From: Ligustrum vulgare
Lineage: Eukaryota; Streptophyta; Magnoliopsida; Lamiales; Oleaceae
DNA: 64,000 nt
Assembly: GCA_963555705.1 (NCBI GenBank)
Contig: OY743169.1
Coordinates: forward strand, 8,122,014-8,186,013
Reading direction: 5' to 3'
Below, in pieces: positions 35,101-48,500 of the stretch. Below the pieces are notes generated by a model. It was given only the letters and a program-made list of their open reading frames with translations, was not told where the DNA came from and did not search any database. A program made the translations under genes and the position numbers. Numbering within the stretch: position 1 is the first letter of the stretch; each line of letters begins with the position of its first letter.

Positions 35101-36596
35101 CAGATTCTAACTCGAAGAAAGGAAATAAGTTAATAATTTTCATAATTGATAAGATAATACTTTTTTGAAACAATTGCTTTGAATTAATACCACATCACTA
35201 TTTATAAAATAATTAAATATTTACGTTGAACTATGTATTGATTAATTTTTTTTAGTTCATAAATGTTCAATAATTTAGTATTAGGTTGTTCGATGTATTT
35301 TATTTGACATGTGTTCATTAATTGATTAAATAGATATTATAATGTAAGTGGCCATTAAGATACCTTTTAAAATTGAGTGGTTAACAAGATTTCTTCAATA
35401 AGTTTGGTGGTTATTGAGATACTTTTTAAAGTTGGATGATTAAGTAACATCATTCAACAAGTTGGTCGCCATTGATTAATTTTACTCAATAAACAAGAAT
35501 GTGAAACATGTTTGTGGGCCACCGGTAAAAATACAAAGTCCCAGTTTGGTAGCACTATATTTTTAGATTTTAATCTAATTCAAAGTCAACATTTAATCTT
35601 AATTACATTTTTTATGGAATCCATAACTTTTCAACAACATATCTCATTAATTTTTATCAAAATATACTAAAATTCTGATTTTTATCAATACCAAAAGAGG
35701 CAAAATGTAAAGGCGTAAGTGATGTGCGTAGTGCGCACGATCTGTCAAAGCTCAAACATATCGTACTTCCTTTATTTAGCTAAAACTTGCACTTCTCGGA
35801 GAAGGGATGTTTTCCCTTCAACTGAAAGGAAAATTGTAAGGTCACTCTAATTGTTTTCGTAAGCAAGTATTAGAGTCCTTAATTACTTTTTCTATTACAT
35901 TTGAATCTCTAGTATTTCATTATTTGAAACCTCATAAAAATATAAAAAAATACTTTCCCCATCTCACATTCCACAATGTCTATCCTCATCATATAAATAA
36001 TGAAAATTGTGATCATCAGTGTTGAAGACAGCGAATCCTTGATTTCGATATTCAATGCCTTAAAATAGTGAATCATCAGATGTCCATTGTCACCTAAATC
36101 TGTGACGATCGCAACTACTGATGAATAATACTATTTTATTGTTGTCTTGTACCTTAAATTCTTCTAATTCTCACACCCCATTTCCCGGTTTAGGATGGCG
36201 ATATCAGTGTAGGAGAGGGTCTGTGGCGCAAAAAAATAGTTACGAATTTATTTCCACCTAATGTTGTTTAATTTAGTGTATGTTTGGTAAATAAAATAAA
36301 TTGGTTATAAATCAATTTATAAATTATACAATTTTTCAAAATACTTTTTAACTACATATTTTTTCTCCCCAATTTTCAACAATTATTTTTTACTTCCAAA
36401 ATTATAAATAAACAAATTTATAAATTAAATAGTGCTACCAAACAAAAGAGTATTATCGAATAAAAAGAGTTACAGAAAAAATAGGAATTATGCATTTACC
36501 GTATTTGAAAACAGATGCATTCTCAATAGCAGCAGAAAAACCCAATAAAACCCATGAAAATGTGACGAAGAATGAGCACAAAAACTTGACCGCCAT
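32140..36596 (-). CDS. CM2: Chorismate mutase, CM2-like, with N-terminal signal-like segment
   Basis: Converts chorismate to prephenate, the committed step to Phe and Tyr. Six exons splice in frame to 285 residues: 36596-36500, 34644-34439, 33061-32975, 32880-32737, 32591-32499, 32370-32140. Conserved AroQ plant blocks are present in order: LDTLRKILVREEDTIIF, YDERPGL, SEAVQAK, GDDGRY, LSKRIHLGKFVAE, AIRAQDKDALMKLLTFE and the C-terminal SRLYGEWVIPLT ending LCRLD. Arabidopsis CM2 is 265 residues and cytosolic; here exon 1 adds MAVKFLCSFF...GFSAA, a hydrophobic stretch with a plausible cleavage site, unlike a Ser/Thr-rich plastid transit peptide. A TATA box CTATAAAAGGG lies 45-55 bp upstream. 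Enzyme identity is firm; secretory location is inferred. Confidence 0.93.
34930..35065. mobile_element. MITE in chorismate mutase intron 1
   Basis: Inverted ends CCGTTCTTTAACG and ATCGAACGGAAC surround AT-rich sequence with ATTTATAAATCAATT motifs; related in style to 15311-15492. Confidence 0.5.
35537..35703. mobile_element. MITE in chorismate mutase intron 1, same family as 18854-19011
   Basis: Shares TTAGATTTTAATCT near the left end, the CATAACTTTTCAACAACATAT centre and TTTTATCAAAAT-CTGATTTTTATC near the right end with the SNM1 intron 3 copy. Confidence 0.6.
36275..36450. mobile_element. MITE in chorismate mutase intron 1, close to exon 1
   Basis: Ends TGTTTGGTAAATAAA and GCTACCAAACAAA are inverted around AT-rich sequence. 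It lies about 50 bp from the 5' splice site of intron 1. Confidence 0.55.
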
Positions 36597-36640
36597 TGAT
36601 TATAGAGCGATTATTGCTGGCATTTATGATGAGAATGGTG

Positions 36641-36651
36641 CCCTTTTATAG
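36641..36651 (-). promoter_or_regulatory. TATA box of the chorismate mutase gene
   Basis: CTATAAAAGGG on the minus strand, 45-55 bp before the ATG at 36596, a near-consensus plant TATA box; the implied 5' UTR is short. Confidence 0.6.
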
Positions 36652-37132
36652 TGCATAAATTTCTTCTTATTTTCATGTTTGAATGTATTAATTAAATATA
36701 GTCAATACTTACCAAACAAAGAGATGGCTTTCCATGTATTATGGAAAGCGAATAATTGTTCAGTTAAACTTTCTATATAAATTTATTATTTTTATATTTG
36801 TAAATTATTGTTTATTTGAAATTTATAATTTTTTATTATGTTATTAATATTTTTTGAATACAAATAATATTCTGATTTAAGTATATTATTATTAAGATTT
36901 AAATATAAAAAAACATATAATTAAACACACGTTTATAATTATTGTGATTGGTGTTTTTGAAAGAAATTTGGAGAAAATGTTAAATAAGAGAGGTAAATGC
37001 AAAAAATATGAATGTTATGATTAATAATGAATTATATTCTTTCAATCATTCTTAATTTTAATAGTTGCGTAAATGTTATATAGTATATGATTTTCAGTAT
37101 AATTTTTTTACTTCAACATTACATGTTGTCAT

Positions 37133-37963
37133 TGTTGGAAAATATATTTTGGCAATTGATTTTCACTTGTGTGAATGTGAAATTGATCCCACATTGATTG
37201 AAAATTGGGATTTGAAGAGGAGCCTTAAAAGGGATTACAATCCCACATTGATTAGAAATGGAAAAGCGGGAGTAAGTGGAGGCTATAAATAATAATTCTA
37301 TCCCATATTGGAAAATAGAAAAAATGTGAAAATGTTGGAAATGCTTAAATAGTTATCCCACATAGGATAGAAATGAGTTTGTGAACCAATTTATATATGG
37401 TTAACAATTTGTAAGGTGTAACCATTTGTTGCATAGAGAGTTCTCCATGGCCTACGCGCCCGCAGGGGGTGCAAATCTTGGACCGACTTGGCCTTCGAGC
37501 CTTGAACTTGTGTGCAGGCGTGACCTGCGTACACGAATGTCGGACCGAACGAGTCAAAAATTGGCCACAAAACTCTAAACTGATTTCCATTTAACCTGTA
37601 ACTCCAAAAACCGCCTGGAGTAAGTGTAGAATTCATACAGAATTCAAATGCAGTTGTAACTCCAAAACGTCTGGAGTAAATACAGAATCCAACTGCAGTA
37701 CTAAATACAAAGGCTCCTCCCTGCCTATATATACTGCAACAATCCTTCAGTCTAGACATCACAACAACCACGAAAATCTCTCTACATCCTGCTTTCTGCC
37801 TTCTTCCAGTCACTTGGTGATTCTGTTCAAGCACCTTTCTGTTCGACTGCACAGCTGCAGTTCCAGCCACTGTATCCTGGGAAGCAAGCGCTCGAGTTAC
37901 TTCAGTGTGAGGGCGAATATTGCTTTAAGGACACTGTGTTGAACACAGGCCCCGGCTCCAACA
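37133..37963. mobile_element. Solo LTR (831 bp)
   Basis: Begins TGTTGGAAAATA and ends CCGGCTCCAACA, with 5-bp flanks GTCAT and ATCAT that agree at four of five positions. Inside are three repeats of the GATCCCACATTGATTG / TCCCATATTGG type at 37190-37310. No primer-binding site follows, so it is a recombined solo LTR rather than half of an element. The open frame on its minus strand is not a gene. Confidence 0.8.
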
Positions 37964-39007
37964 ATCATTTTAATTCCTGCTCCACATCATTTTGTTTACC
38001 GCTTCTTGTAAATTTTATTTTACTTAGTAAACTGCTTCACTTACTTTCTGCAAATTATTTGTTTTAGTTAGTAAATTGTTTAACAAGTTATCTTACAGTC
38101 ATATCATGATAATTGCTAGATTTACGTAATTATTATTTTTGACTATTTGATTTTATAAGTAAAAAAATATAATTTTATTGATTAAATACAATATTTATGG
38201 GTTTAAGTTAAGCGCGTATTTATAATTATTGTGATTGATATTTTTGAATGAAAGTGGAAAAACTTAAATACGAGACTAGAATGCAGAAATCATGAAAAAT
38301 ATATTGATGTCTTCTGCAAAATTAATTTTGTACCATAATATTGCATCAAACATGATATATCATTAAATAAACTACTAAATTTGTATTTTCTTTGAAATTA
38401 ATAATAACTCACAAAAATTATTGAAATTAACAATCATGTATTATTTAATTATATAAATTGACTTGCTTTTCAAAAAAGTTATTATAATTTGAATTAGTTA
38501 TATTATTTATTAAATTTTAATAATTATTGTGATATAATATTATTTTTCATGCATTTTGAATTTATTTTAATTATGTATAAACATTCAATTTTTACAAATA
38601 CTTATCGAAATTGATATTTTTGAATAACTTCTATGCATTGCCCGGAAGAAATATTAGTTGCACATAATAATCAACAAATATTTTGAACCAACACAGCAAA
38701 ATTATTTTTTGATCTTATTATGTTTTGCTACCAAACTTGCAGTGGAGTAAGTATATAATCACTCCTGCATTAACTATTCTTCTCTTTCATAAATTTCCCA
38801 CCTGTTTTCAAGTATTTCAACAGTCATCTTCAACCCGTGATCAACACCAAACGACCTTACAATTCTCTCTCTACACTAATGGAACTTTTCATACATGCAT
38901 TTATAATAGCACTGATATTGGCCTATTGGGTCATAATTTTCTCTATATAATGTAGTTATCATTTTTTGGGTACTTGCAGAGCCCAAAATTAGTTCCTTAA
39001 ATCAGAG
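37964..39007. other. AT-rich spacer upstream of POLAR
   Basis: A motif TTTATAATTATTGTGATTG occurs at about 36930 and again at about 38220, on both sides of the solo LTR. The last 250 bp before 39008 are the probable POLAR promoter, with TATA-like CTATATAATG at about 38942-38951. Confidence 0.45.
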
Positions 39008-40765
39008 ATGGACAGTGAAAGTTATTGTAGCGATACAATTATGGGGCGACGGAGGAAAAAGAGAGAAAATTTGACAAATTTTTCTTGTATATCACCGCGG
39101 TTGATTCTTTCGCGGTGGTTCAATGGGGAGAACTTGAGGAGTTCAGAGAAGACAGTGAATAGAGGAGAGAAGAAAGAGAAGGTGAGTGCACGATTTGACG
39201 TGAAGAACAAAGATGAGGCTGTAAAGTGTTCGATGAAATGCCACTCGTCTGCCTCTTCTTCCCAAGTAGAGCCAGGTAAATTCGTTTAGGAGGAAAAAAA
39301 AAATGCATGTTGATGATTTATTTCTATGTATTAATTAATAACATATATATAGCAATAGCGAATCCTTCATTTCGGGTTCTTTGGTACTCTTTTATTTATT
39401 TATAATCAATGTCAAGAAAGTGAACAACTCCTAGCAAATACTCGTCTTTAAGTCATCTGATTTTGTTTCATATATGCTAGTTAACTGATATAGGAAAAGA
39501 GATACGTGACAGCTTGTTGGTTGTTCAGTCTAATCCCTGCTCATTCTTCGACTCCGAACGTCGTTAGTTTATTGCCCAGAATCTATTTGATATATTCCGT
39601 ATGATCATGGCATTATTTAATTTCTTACTACTCTACTATCATCTAGTTGTTCAGAGTTCGACTCTCAAACTCAAATTATGTATTCTGCAGTCCAGGCAAA
39701 AGAGGCCTCATTCAACCTTGCAATTGGATTTGGTCTAATTTATCTCATTGCTGCAAGCAGAAATGAAGTTAGCCAAATGGTGGAGTTGCACAAACAAATG
39801 AAAATACTGCTTCAAAATTTGCGAACAGAGTTCAAAAATCGAGAGAATACACGGTTAATGCAATCTGAGTCCAGAATTTCTAGCTCTTTCGCTAAAACTG
39901 ATGCTCAAGAATTTTTGTGCTCTAAGGGAAATGTTCTCCATCATTATTCGTCTTCGAATGACATCGAAAACTCAGAAGTCGCTATAGGCTGTAGTCAATA
40001 TCCATACAAGAAGATATACAGACGAGAAAGAAGTTTAAGAATGGATCAGCTTGAAGCAGAACTTGAAGACGAATTTTGTCGTCTGCAACTCCGCGCGGAT
40101 AAAGAATACATGTTGGAGTACAAAACTCAGCAACTTACGGAGGTATGCCACATTATATTCCTAATTTTCTGATGCTTCCTCTTAGCTGCAGCATTGTGTC
40201 TTTTCCATAATTTTCCTCTGCTTTCTTATTTACCTAAAATTATGCATTTTAGTGAGTAGTGAAGAAATGCAATGAGGGTACTTATTTCATTGATTTATAC
40301 TCACAAATCATAAAAAGCAGTATTGCACACCTGCTACATTCTTGACTATAATTTCATTGTTCTGCATCTAATTTTCTAGGACCAAGTTTCACCTTTTTGG
40401 AATTAAATAACATCATTCATTTTCCACTATGAATGTTTTTACCTCCATTCTGGCAGATTAATCTAGAGGACACTGCACCTGAAGAGACCCTCAGTACAAG
40501 CTCTAGAGAAATTATCGACCAGCCTGAGTCGAGAGAATACTACGGAGTTCATCCTGGGGAGCTAGCATGTAGATTGCACGAACTTGTGGAAGAAAGACAG
40601 CAAGAAAGGATAAAAGAGCTTGAATCGGCTTTAGAATGTGCAATGCACAAGCTTCATGAGAAAGAAAGAGAGCTGTGTTGGTGGAAAGACACGGCGACCT
40701 TTCTAAGCCCATTCCAGTCAGTAGCTTGTCAAAGTAGACGAAAGATCCCAAGCCAACTTCTCTAA
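39008..40765 (+). CDS. POLAR: POLAR-family cell-polarity scaffold protein
   Basis: Three exons (39008-39275, 39691-40142, 40457-40765) splice in frame to 342 residues. The basic N-terminus is followed by FNLAIGFGLIYLIAASRNE, the conserved hydrophobic and membrane-proximal block of POLAR-like proteins, then MVELHKQMKILLQNLRTEF, a coiled coil. The C-terminal half has MDQLEAELEDEFCRLQL and then HPGELACRLHELVEERQQER, IKELESALECAMHKLHEKER and the WWKDTA signature. In Arabidopsis POLAR works with BASL at the cortex of stomatal-lineage cells and gathers BIN2-type GSK3 kinases before asymmetric division. The family is small and lineage-specific in expression. It stands next to a HIBCH-like gene as in Arabidopsis. 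POLAR versus a POLAR-like paralogue cannot be decided by eye. Confidence 0.88.
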
Positions 40766-41065
40766 AGCTGAGATTTCGGTCAGTTTCTTGGATGGTACCT
40801 TGTTCTATGCCCTAGTTTTCCTGTCTTTTGTTTGTTATTACTTTCTCAGTGCACAACTAAACTGTTCTCGTTGCTGCTTGTAAAATAACGATTATATATG
40901 ATAGGCACTTTGCACATTTCCCTTCTTTATGCTGTGTTCGGTTTGATTATGCATTTTTTGGGTTAAAAAATGGTTTGGGAAAAGCATACTACATAATACA
41001 AATTTTCTCATCTCCCTTTTAAAACCCAAAATCTTACAAGCAAAAAGAATTATTGAAAAAGAAAA

Positions 41066-41327
41066 ATGAGCTCAACAAGCAAAGCAGCCAGTATGGGAGC
41101 TGTGGAGGCATTGAAAGATCAAGGTTTCTTCAGATGGAAATTACGCTTTCAGATTGATCCAACAGCAAGCAAAAGCATAGCACGGTATGAGATCGTTCTC
41201 TCAGGCCAAGCCGCTCTCTGCGTGCCCAGTCTTCTTCTATGGTTCCAGTAAATTAAAAGAAGAAGAAATGAAGAAATCTGATGAGGAATCACTCAGAAAA
41301 GTCAACTTTGTACTAATCCTCACTTGA
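41066..41327 (+). pseudogene. Wound-induced protein (DUF3774) pseudogene
   Basis: Begins MSSTSKA and continues GAVEALKDQGFFRWK, the N-terminal half of small wound-responsive proteins, but lacks part of the hydrophobic WxVAAS block. The conserved C-terminal half MRSFSQAKPLS and SKLKEEEMKKSDEESLRKV is found in another frame from about 41185, after an in-frame TAG, and ends at TGA 41325-41327 without the usual final YLSCWGPN. So one indel plus a stop split the gene. Normal members are about 80-95 residues with one exon; this length fits. Function of the family is unsettled; transcripts rise on wounding. Confidence 0.8.
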
Positions 41328-42588
41328 AGAGTTTGTACAACTTTCTTTGTACAAGTAGTTTAATTCCAAAAAAGTCGTGTCTTTGAGCGTCGGGGTCCAA
41401 ATTGATCTCATAATATTATGTTTATGATAATGTATCCGCAAGTAGAAAAATGTAAGCCTAAGTGATGAAGTTCATTAAAATTAGAAAATGACAAAGTCGA
41501 ATATTTTCCTTTCTTTTCCTTTCGTTCTGAGTGAGCACTGGACAGAGATAAATTACACATGTTGGATTCTCCAAATTAAGAGAGCAATAGTTCTTATTGA
41601 ATGGTGGAATTAAGGGATCCTTTTGAGTGCTAGCATGAAATTAGGTGGAAAGAAAATAAGTTCTGAGAATTGAATTATTAAAAACTTATTTTACATTAAA
41701 ATTGAATTCAAGAAATTTGAATGCGTTTGATTGAAAGTGAAATTGACATTAGAATGTGTAGTAAATGTGAAAAATGAATTCTCAATTAAGCCGTGGAAAA
41801 TATTTTCTTTGTCTTCAAAGAAAATCATGGAAATCGAAAAAAGACGAAAAATTAATTTCAGTTAACAAAAATACAATCAAATGGACTTAAAATGGAATTC
41901 CATGAAAAATATTTTCCATTTCCATGAAAAATGCTCAAACACACCCTTAGACTTTTTACTGAAAATTCAAAACAAATTCTACCCCTATTAGGTGCTCATT
42001 ATTCAAAACCATTTTTTTTCCTAAAAAAAAAAACTCATTTCAACTAAAAAACCACGTTCTTCCAAAATTTATCGTTACAAATCATATTATTTGAAATGAT
42101 GAATCCCAAATAGGGGCTCTTTGGGCTGAGTACGGAGTATCATGACCCAATTTCCATATTCTTTGACCATTGATAAATGTATAATTTTATTGATCATACG
42201 TGAAAAATGGGATAAACAATTTATAAAAAAGAGTAACAGGTATAAATACTTAGGTGAAACTAAAGAAAGATTGAGAACAAAAGAATAACTAAAATAAATG
42301 GCAATGGCAAACACCAATCTCCAGCAGCCAACTCTCACGACACCCTTATTAAAGGTAATAATTTAAATTTTTAAACATGAAGTGCTTCTCAAATGAGTCG
42401 AGAAAAGTTGCTGGTAGGGAACAGAAAGAAACATAAAATGATGCTAAGGGCAATTACAGAAAAATCATTGGTACATCGATAATTTAGCTTCATTTCCTCT
42501 ACTTACTGAAGAAACCTACATGAAACCCGTACCACCACTTGAAAACTGGCCGTAAACGAGACGAAAAGAGAGCACTGCGGGAAAACTT
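41328..42588. other. Spacer with MITE-like repeats between the DUF3774 pseudogene and the HIBCH-like gene
   Basis: An inverted pair CCCCTATTAGGTGCTCATTATT and its degenerate inverse bounds about 41981-42119, a MITE-like block. At 41640-41945 is AT-rich sequence with repeated GGAAAATATTTTC. No gene is seen. Confidence 0.45.
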
Positions 42589-45500
42589 TCATACATCAGG
42601 CTCTCGCAATGCAGTAGGCAAATTTAGTTCTGGCTCGAGTTCACCGAGAGGGGAGAAAAAGCCATCAACCATGTCATCAGTTACTTGCTCCAACTTGGGA
42701 GGATCCCACTGAAATTTTAGATTTATTACCGGTTAACAAGTTTTTCTATTTCTTGAAAAGAATTTCACAAATTTCTGGTGTGTTTTTAAGTTCAAGACGA
42801 ACCTTTGGAGCAAAGTCCTTGTCAACTAATCTTGCACGAATACCCTACAGATGACGAGAATTAGACATGAACATTACAAAATTGCTTCAAATTGAGTATG
42901 GATAAGCCATACCTCAGAAAAATCATTTGACACCTGTTTGGAAATCCATTTCAGGGAAATTCGATATTCCCTTGCCAGACATTGATCAAGAGTTTGAAAC
43001 CTACCTTCTCGAATCTTTAAATTCCACATGAAGAAAAGGTTAGCATCCCGAGCATAAAGAAAAATCACAGAGTGCAAGCAGCTTGTAGCTTACTGATTGC
43101 AAAGTCACTTTTAAGCTCAATGGAGAGGCTTCTTTTAATTTCGTAAGCACTGCAGTACACCATTCATTATAGGACTCTGCTGCCTCATTTTCCTGCAAGA
43201 ATCAGTCCCTAAGTTCAAATGGCATAATTGCACAAGTGAGAAGCTAACAATTTCTCCATGAAAAGGAAATTCTAGTTAGTTTCTTTTCCTTGACAAGTGA
43301 ATTATTTTCCCCCCACGAGAACAAAGGGACTTAGGCCCATTTGGCATGACTTTTGAAAAGCCAAAAGGAGCTTTAAAGACTCAAAAGTTGCTTTTGGACC
43401 CGTTTGGCTAATGTTATGAAATTCTTCTAGTTAGAAGAGCTTTTAGAGGAAGTTAGTCCATGTGGCTTCCTCTAAAAGCACTTCCAAAGTAGGAAGCTCT
43501 TTCAGAAATTAGTTTCCAAATAAAAATTGAGGTAACTTTCTGAGAAAGCTTTCCTTCAGGAAGCCAAAGCCAAAGCCAAATCCTCTGCAAAAACAATTCA
43601 TCTTAACCAGATCACTACTTCACTGCAAATAGAAAATACTCAATTCTAATTTAAACCATCCCATAGCAATATCCAGTAGCCTAGAATAAATCTAATTTGT
43701 TTTGCTAACACACATTACTTCATGTTTGATACACTATTCTCTTCGTCAACTTCCAAAAGTCCAAGAAACGGTTAAAGTTGTCACATCCCTTCAGGTTCCT
43801 GAAGTTTCAAAATATTTTATATTTTCAATTCACTTAGTAATTGTGTCCGGTAAAACCAATATGTTTGATGTCAACAGACAAGAGCATATCAAAGTTCATG
43901 TATTGGGTTCATCCTTCTTCCATCCAAGTAGTGAATGATGTTCAGTAGTTAATTATCAACCAGATAAATAAGATCAAAACAAAATTAGTAACTTTAGCTA
44001 ACTTGAATGTAACCACTCATAATAATAAAGCTCACCAAAGCATTCATGATCTCCTCCACCGTATCGTGGCAGAAACATTTATCAATTGTTTCTAACCTGA
44101 AGAGAAATGAGGCAGAATTTACAATCAAAAAGGGAAATATAATCGATTATTTAATATAGATCATTACCTCTAAAATGCACTGATGAATTGTGCCATGGGA
44201 TACATCCCAGGGCAAGGTATAGCTTAACTGCAGATAAAGACTGTAACTTGTGGTACATTTACATTTTGACTTGATGCATTCACTTCGTCCTTTGATTTCA
44301 GGGAACCACATTTTTAGTGGGCCCACATAATGATAATATTTTTCTTTAACCTATTATTACAGTCTAACAAGGTTGCAGCTTGCAAAACATTCGATTTCAC
44401 TGGATCTTATATTGAATAGAATGGTGAAAATACATTCATGTAGCCAAACCAAATTTATTGGGAATAAGCTAGATTTACTGTAATATTTGTATGGTAATTT
44501 TCTAATCTGTAATTGTTTTGCTTTATAAAACACATTCCAGTTTTGTGATCTTTTTTCTTATATTATAATTGGCTATAGCAAAATGACCTCCATATATGTA
44601 TAATCAAATAGTAAAAAGAGAAACAAGGAAGCAATGTATAATTACTGAGAAGGTAAAATGCAGAAAAATGGAATTGAGTGAGGAAGAAGAGAAAAATTAA
44701 AAGAATGACAAAAAAAATTACTTGTGAAGAACACTCCCTTTATCCGGGTAGACTAAATCACCATATTGAGCAAGAGAATTTTCAATTTCTGAACGATCAT
44801 CAGTAATCAATTTACCGAGGCGTTCTTCAATCCAAGGAAGCCTCTGAGGAAAAGGAGAAGTGACTTACAAAATGCACAAGTATAATAAACTCGTAAACAA
44901 GAAAACAAAAGACTAATTTCTCACAGGAAAATAAAAGACTAACTTCTTTCAGTGAATAGTGTGTACCAAGACCACAAGCAATCATTTCCACACCATTAAG
45001 CTTGTCTCCAGTAAGTGCCAAATACTCTCCTGCATAGAGACAAGTTTAAACAATAAATTCTTCCATATTCACATTAAAGCACCAGCCTAACGTTAGAGGG
45101 TTGATCTAACTTGTGTCTTAAGGGCCAACATTAAACATTTATTAACCAAAGTAGTTTGCTAGTTTTAATGGAGACATCCCACATCGAAATGAGATATCCT
45201 AGGATTATAGCATCATCGATTTGAAATCCAGCTTCAAGATTGAGAATATAAAAGTATACTCTGAATAAGTTTCTCTCCCATTATAAGCACTAATATGCTG
45301 AATTTCTATCAATTTAGAAATGATGAAAATCAATGAAGATTCAGAATGTATGTTGTGATCTTACCTAAATAGCCAGGAAGACGAGACAAATAATACGAAG
45401 CCCCTGCATCAGGATGAAAACCAATTTGAGCTTCCGGAGTTGCAAAAACCTGGAATTCATTAGTTTCACATTTGTAAGTGTGTATGACAAAGAAACCACA

Positions 45501-48500
45501 ACTCAAAGCAGATAGCTCATCAAATTGTTACAACACGTGAGAGCCTTAGGTGCTATCTTTATCATTTATAAATATTTCAGCCTTATTGGGATCCAGTAAC
45601 AGTATCATTTCATGGGCTTGTCATGGTTGAGATACTGTGTTTACCACGATGTTTCAACTTAATATGCAAAAAACTATTCATGGGAAAAAAAAGGAAGCAT
45701 AGTAAAAAGATCCACCCAGAAAGCAGTTTCATACAGTTCTATCGGTTACAATTCGGAACATCCCGGGAAGCGAAATACCTGCCGCACCCCCCATTGTGAT
45801 ACCATCCAGGATAGCCACCTGCAAAATTGCAAATGTAAGGACAAACCATTCTGTTTAAGTAACAACTTAGCACATAAAACAAGAAAAAGATACCCCTACC
45901 GAATAACCAAATATTTGCATGAGATTAATCAGAATCCTAAAAGAATAGGAGAAGATAATTGGCACTTATATCTTGATAAATTATTAGTAAAATGTGAAGA
46001 GTATAACATGAGGGAGAAAAGAAAAGTAGAATAAAAAACATTGATTTGATTAATAGAAAATTATTTATTATCCAGAAGGAAAACATGAGGGAGAAAAGAA
46101 GGTAGAACTGAAAACATTTGTTCATCTGCTTATGCCTGAAACATATCTTCACATTTTGGCATTCCTCGCCTATTCTTACAAGTGACAACTGCATTTAATA
46201 TGATAAAAGCTGAAAACATGCCCTTTCTTGTATGTCACACAGCTGCTTCAAACATAGTTGAGGCAACATTTTTCCCAAGGGCTAATTAACTTCAATCAAC
46301 GATATATTGACATGTATATTTACATTTATTTTTTATTTCATCATTCAGATCGTCCTAGGAACCAAAAGCATACACTCATTTTTTTGAATTCCCAGTAGAA
46401 TATTTAGAAAGTTACAATAAGGGATGGCTCTTCAGGTTTTGAAGCTAACGGATATTAGGTTTTGACAAGAGAAGTCCATTTCTACCTAGTGACAAATTTG
46501 AAGGTACTATATGGTTCCTTCTCAGTTAGTCCACATCCTATATTTGATTTTAGTGATCGGACTATCTAAAGATAAATCAAAACATCTGAAATTTCTTAAG
46601 AACTGTTCTCTCTATACTGAAATTAGAAGCAAACTTCAGATTATAAATTTATATAGACTTCAATGAATGCTGGCTCAAGGAAGAATAGCTCCCACTAAGA
46701 AGACTCAAATTTGACGAAGAAACAAGTTCAAGACCATTTTAAGTTTCAACCAAAATATTGATTAATTAACAGGATCTATTATGTAAAATTAACTTCTGAA
46801 GCTTGCCAGATAAGGTGGACCGTTAAAACTGAAAAAAGAAAAACATATACGATGGAAATAAAAGGAAAGACAGAATAAACTCCTTTATTTGCTATTTTTG
46901 GGGGAAGAAATTACAATCTGGGATATAACAAATTAGATAAAAATGAAGAAATCCGAGTGAACAGAAACAAAAAAACACAGAATGAGTCCAATGTCGGTTT
47001 TCAACAATTGAACGTTTCATTTATATGTAATTAACACAAAGATAGGACAAAAATCAGCAAAGAGAAATCTCAAACAGCTCATATGGGCTGTGGTTTCTCG
47101 ACATTCCAGTACTAGATCATAACGAAGGTTACTCCCCAATTGATTTTCAGAGTGCATTACTAGCACTGTCATTTGCATTCTCAAAAACCTCCAGCAACTC
47201 ATACATTTTCAGTTTTATAAGTTAATGTTCAACGTGAAATATGTATAGTTTAGGAGCACTGTACAATATTCAGCATAGTAATCGTAAATCCATTAATTGT
47301 ACAAGTAGAGAAGCGTTTCAAAAGTAGATTGCAGTTTACAACTTCATTTTACACAATACTGATTCAATTTTCATGTCAGCAGAGTAGTTTTCAGGGTTGA
47401 TTGAGCTTACATTCTCAGTTTACCACACAAAAACTCGATCTTGTTACTCTTAGGATAAGTTAAGAAGGTGATTAGTCTGCCACTACCAAATGCATTTGTG
47501 CTACCTCATTGATAACCATTTTTTTCTACAAAACTTTCAAGTAGAAAGCATAGAGGAAAAAAAAAAAACTCACATGTGGCTTCAGATAAGTTCCCAGTAT
47601 ATATACAAATTTGTATAAAGTCTCAAAGAAAGCCTTACATTCTTCAGTCTTCCCTGAAAAGAGAAATATTCAACGAGACTTCAGCAAAAGCATGTCAATT
47701 ACATATTGTACCATAGCCAATTCATCCATCTTTAATTCATAAAGAAAGTACATTCATATAGCAAATGCTGTGGTAAATATTGAGTTTATTCTGAATAATT
47801 AATGTATCTTTGTACCTAGAGTACTTCATCTATTAATCCAAATGGTGAGATAGAATTATAAATCAATTTGAAGACCATCCTCAACAAGCAGCTGAGGCTG
47901 CCCAATACAACTAAATACAATGAAAAGAGAGAATTATCTAAGACAAAGGAGTGTAAGTGCCACGAGTGATATCAAAGTCACCATGACTTTGTTCATTATA
48001 TTTATAACATTATAATAAACAAAGAAATTTGATAAGAATTTTACAAAATTCACCATTCTGGGCTTGATATCCCTCAGTCTGAAAACTAAAATGCTCAAGT
48101 TGCTCTACTGGAAATGCCTAGTCAGCAAGATGCAGAGGTTACCAACCTTGATTAAGAAACTGATGCAGTGTAATGACATCGGTGCCCGAACAGAATGCCC
48201 TGCCACTACCCTTCAATAAATTTAAAAAGTGATCTAAGACTACTGTAATACTCCCAGTTGCAACAACATAGAAGAAAGTTTAACCATAATGGGGAGGATG
48301 GAGAGTTAAAACTACTGCATTACCTTCATCATGACAAATCCAATATCTGAATTATCCTCCCAAGACTCGTATAATCTATTTAAACGAGCAGCCTGCCACA
48401 AAAGATGAAATCCACCCATCATTAACCAAAATATGAACACTACGTACGAAAGGACAAAGCAATGGGATTCCTTTCCAAGACTTCTAAATTTTTTACTACT

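Noticed and set aside
37391..37870. 159-residue minus frame
   Set aside because: Lies wholly inside the solo LTR; no recognisable domain.
38640..38670. Possible decayed Helitron 3' end (GCATTGCCCGG near ATTAGT)
   Set aside because: The hairpin does not pair well and no 5' partner was found.
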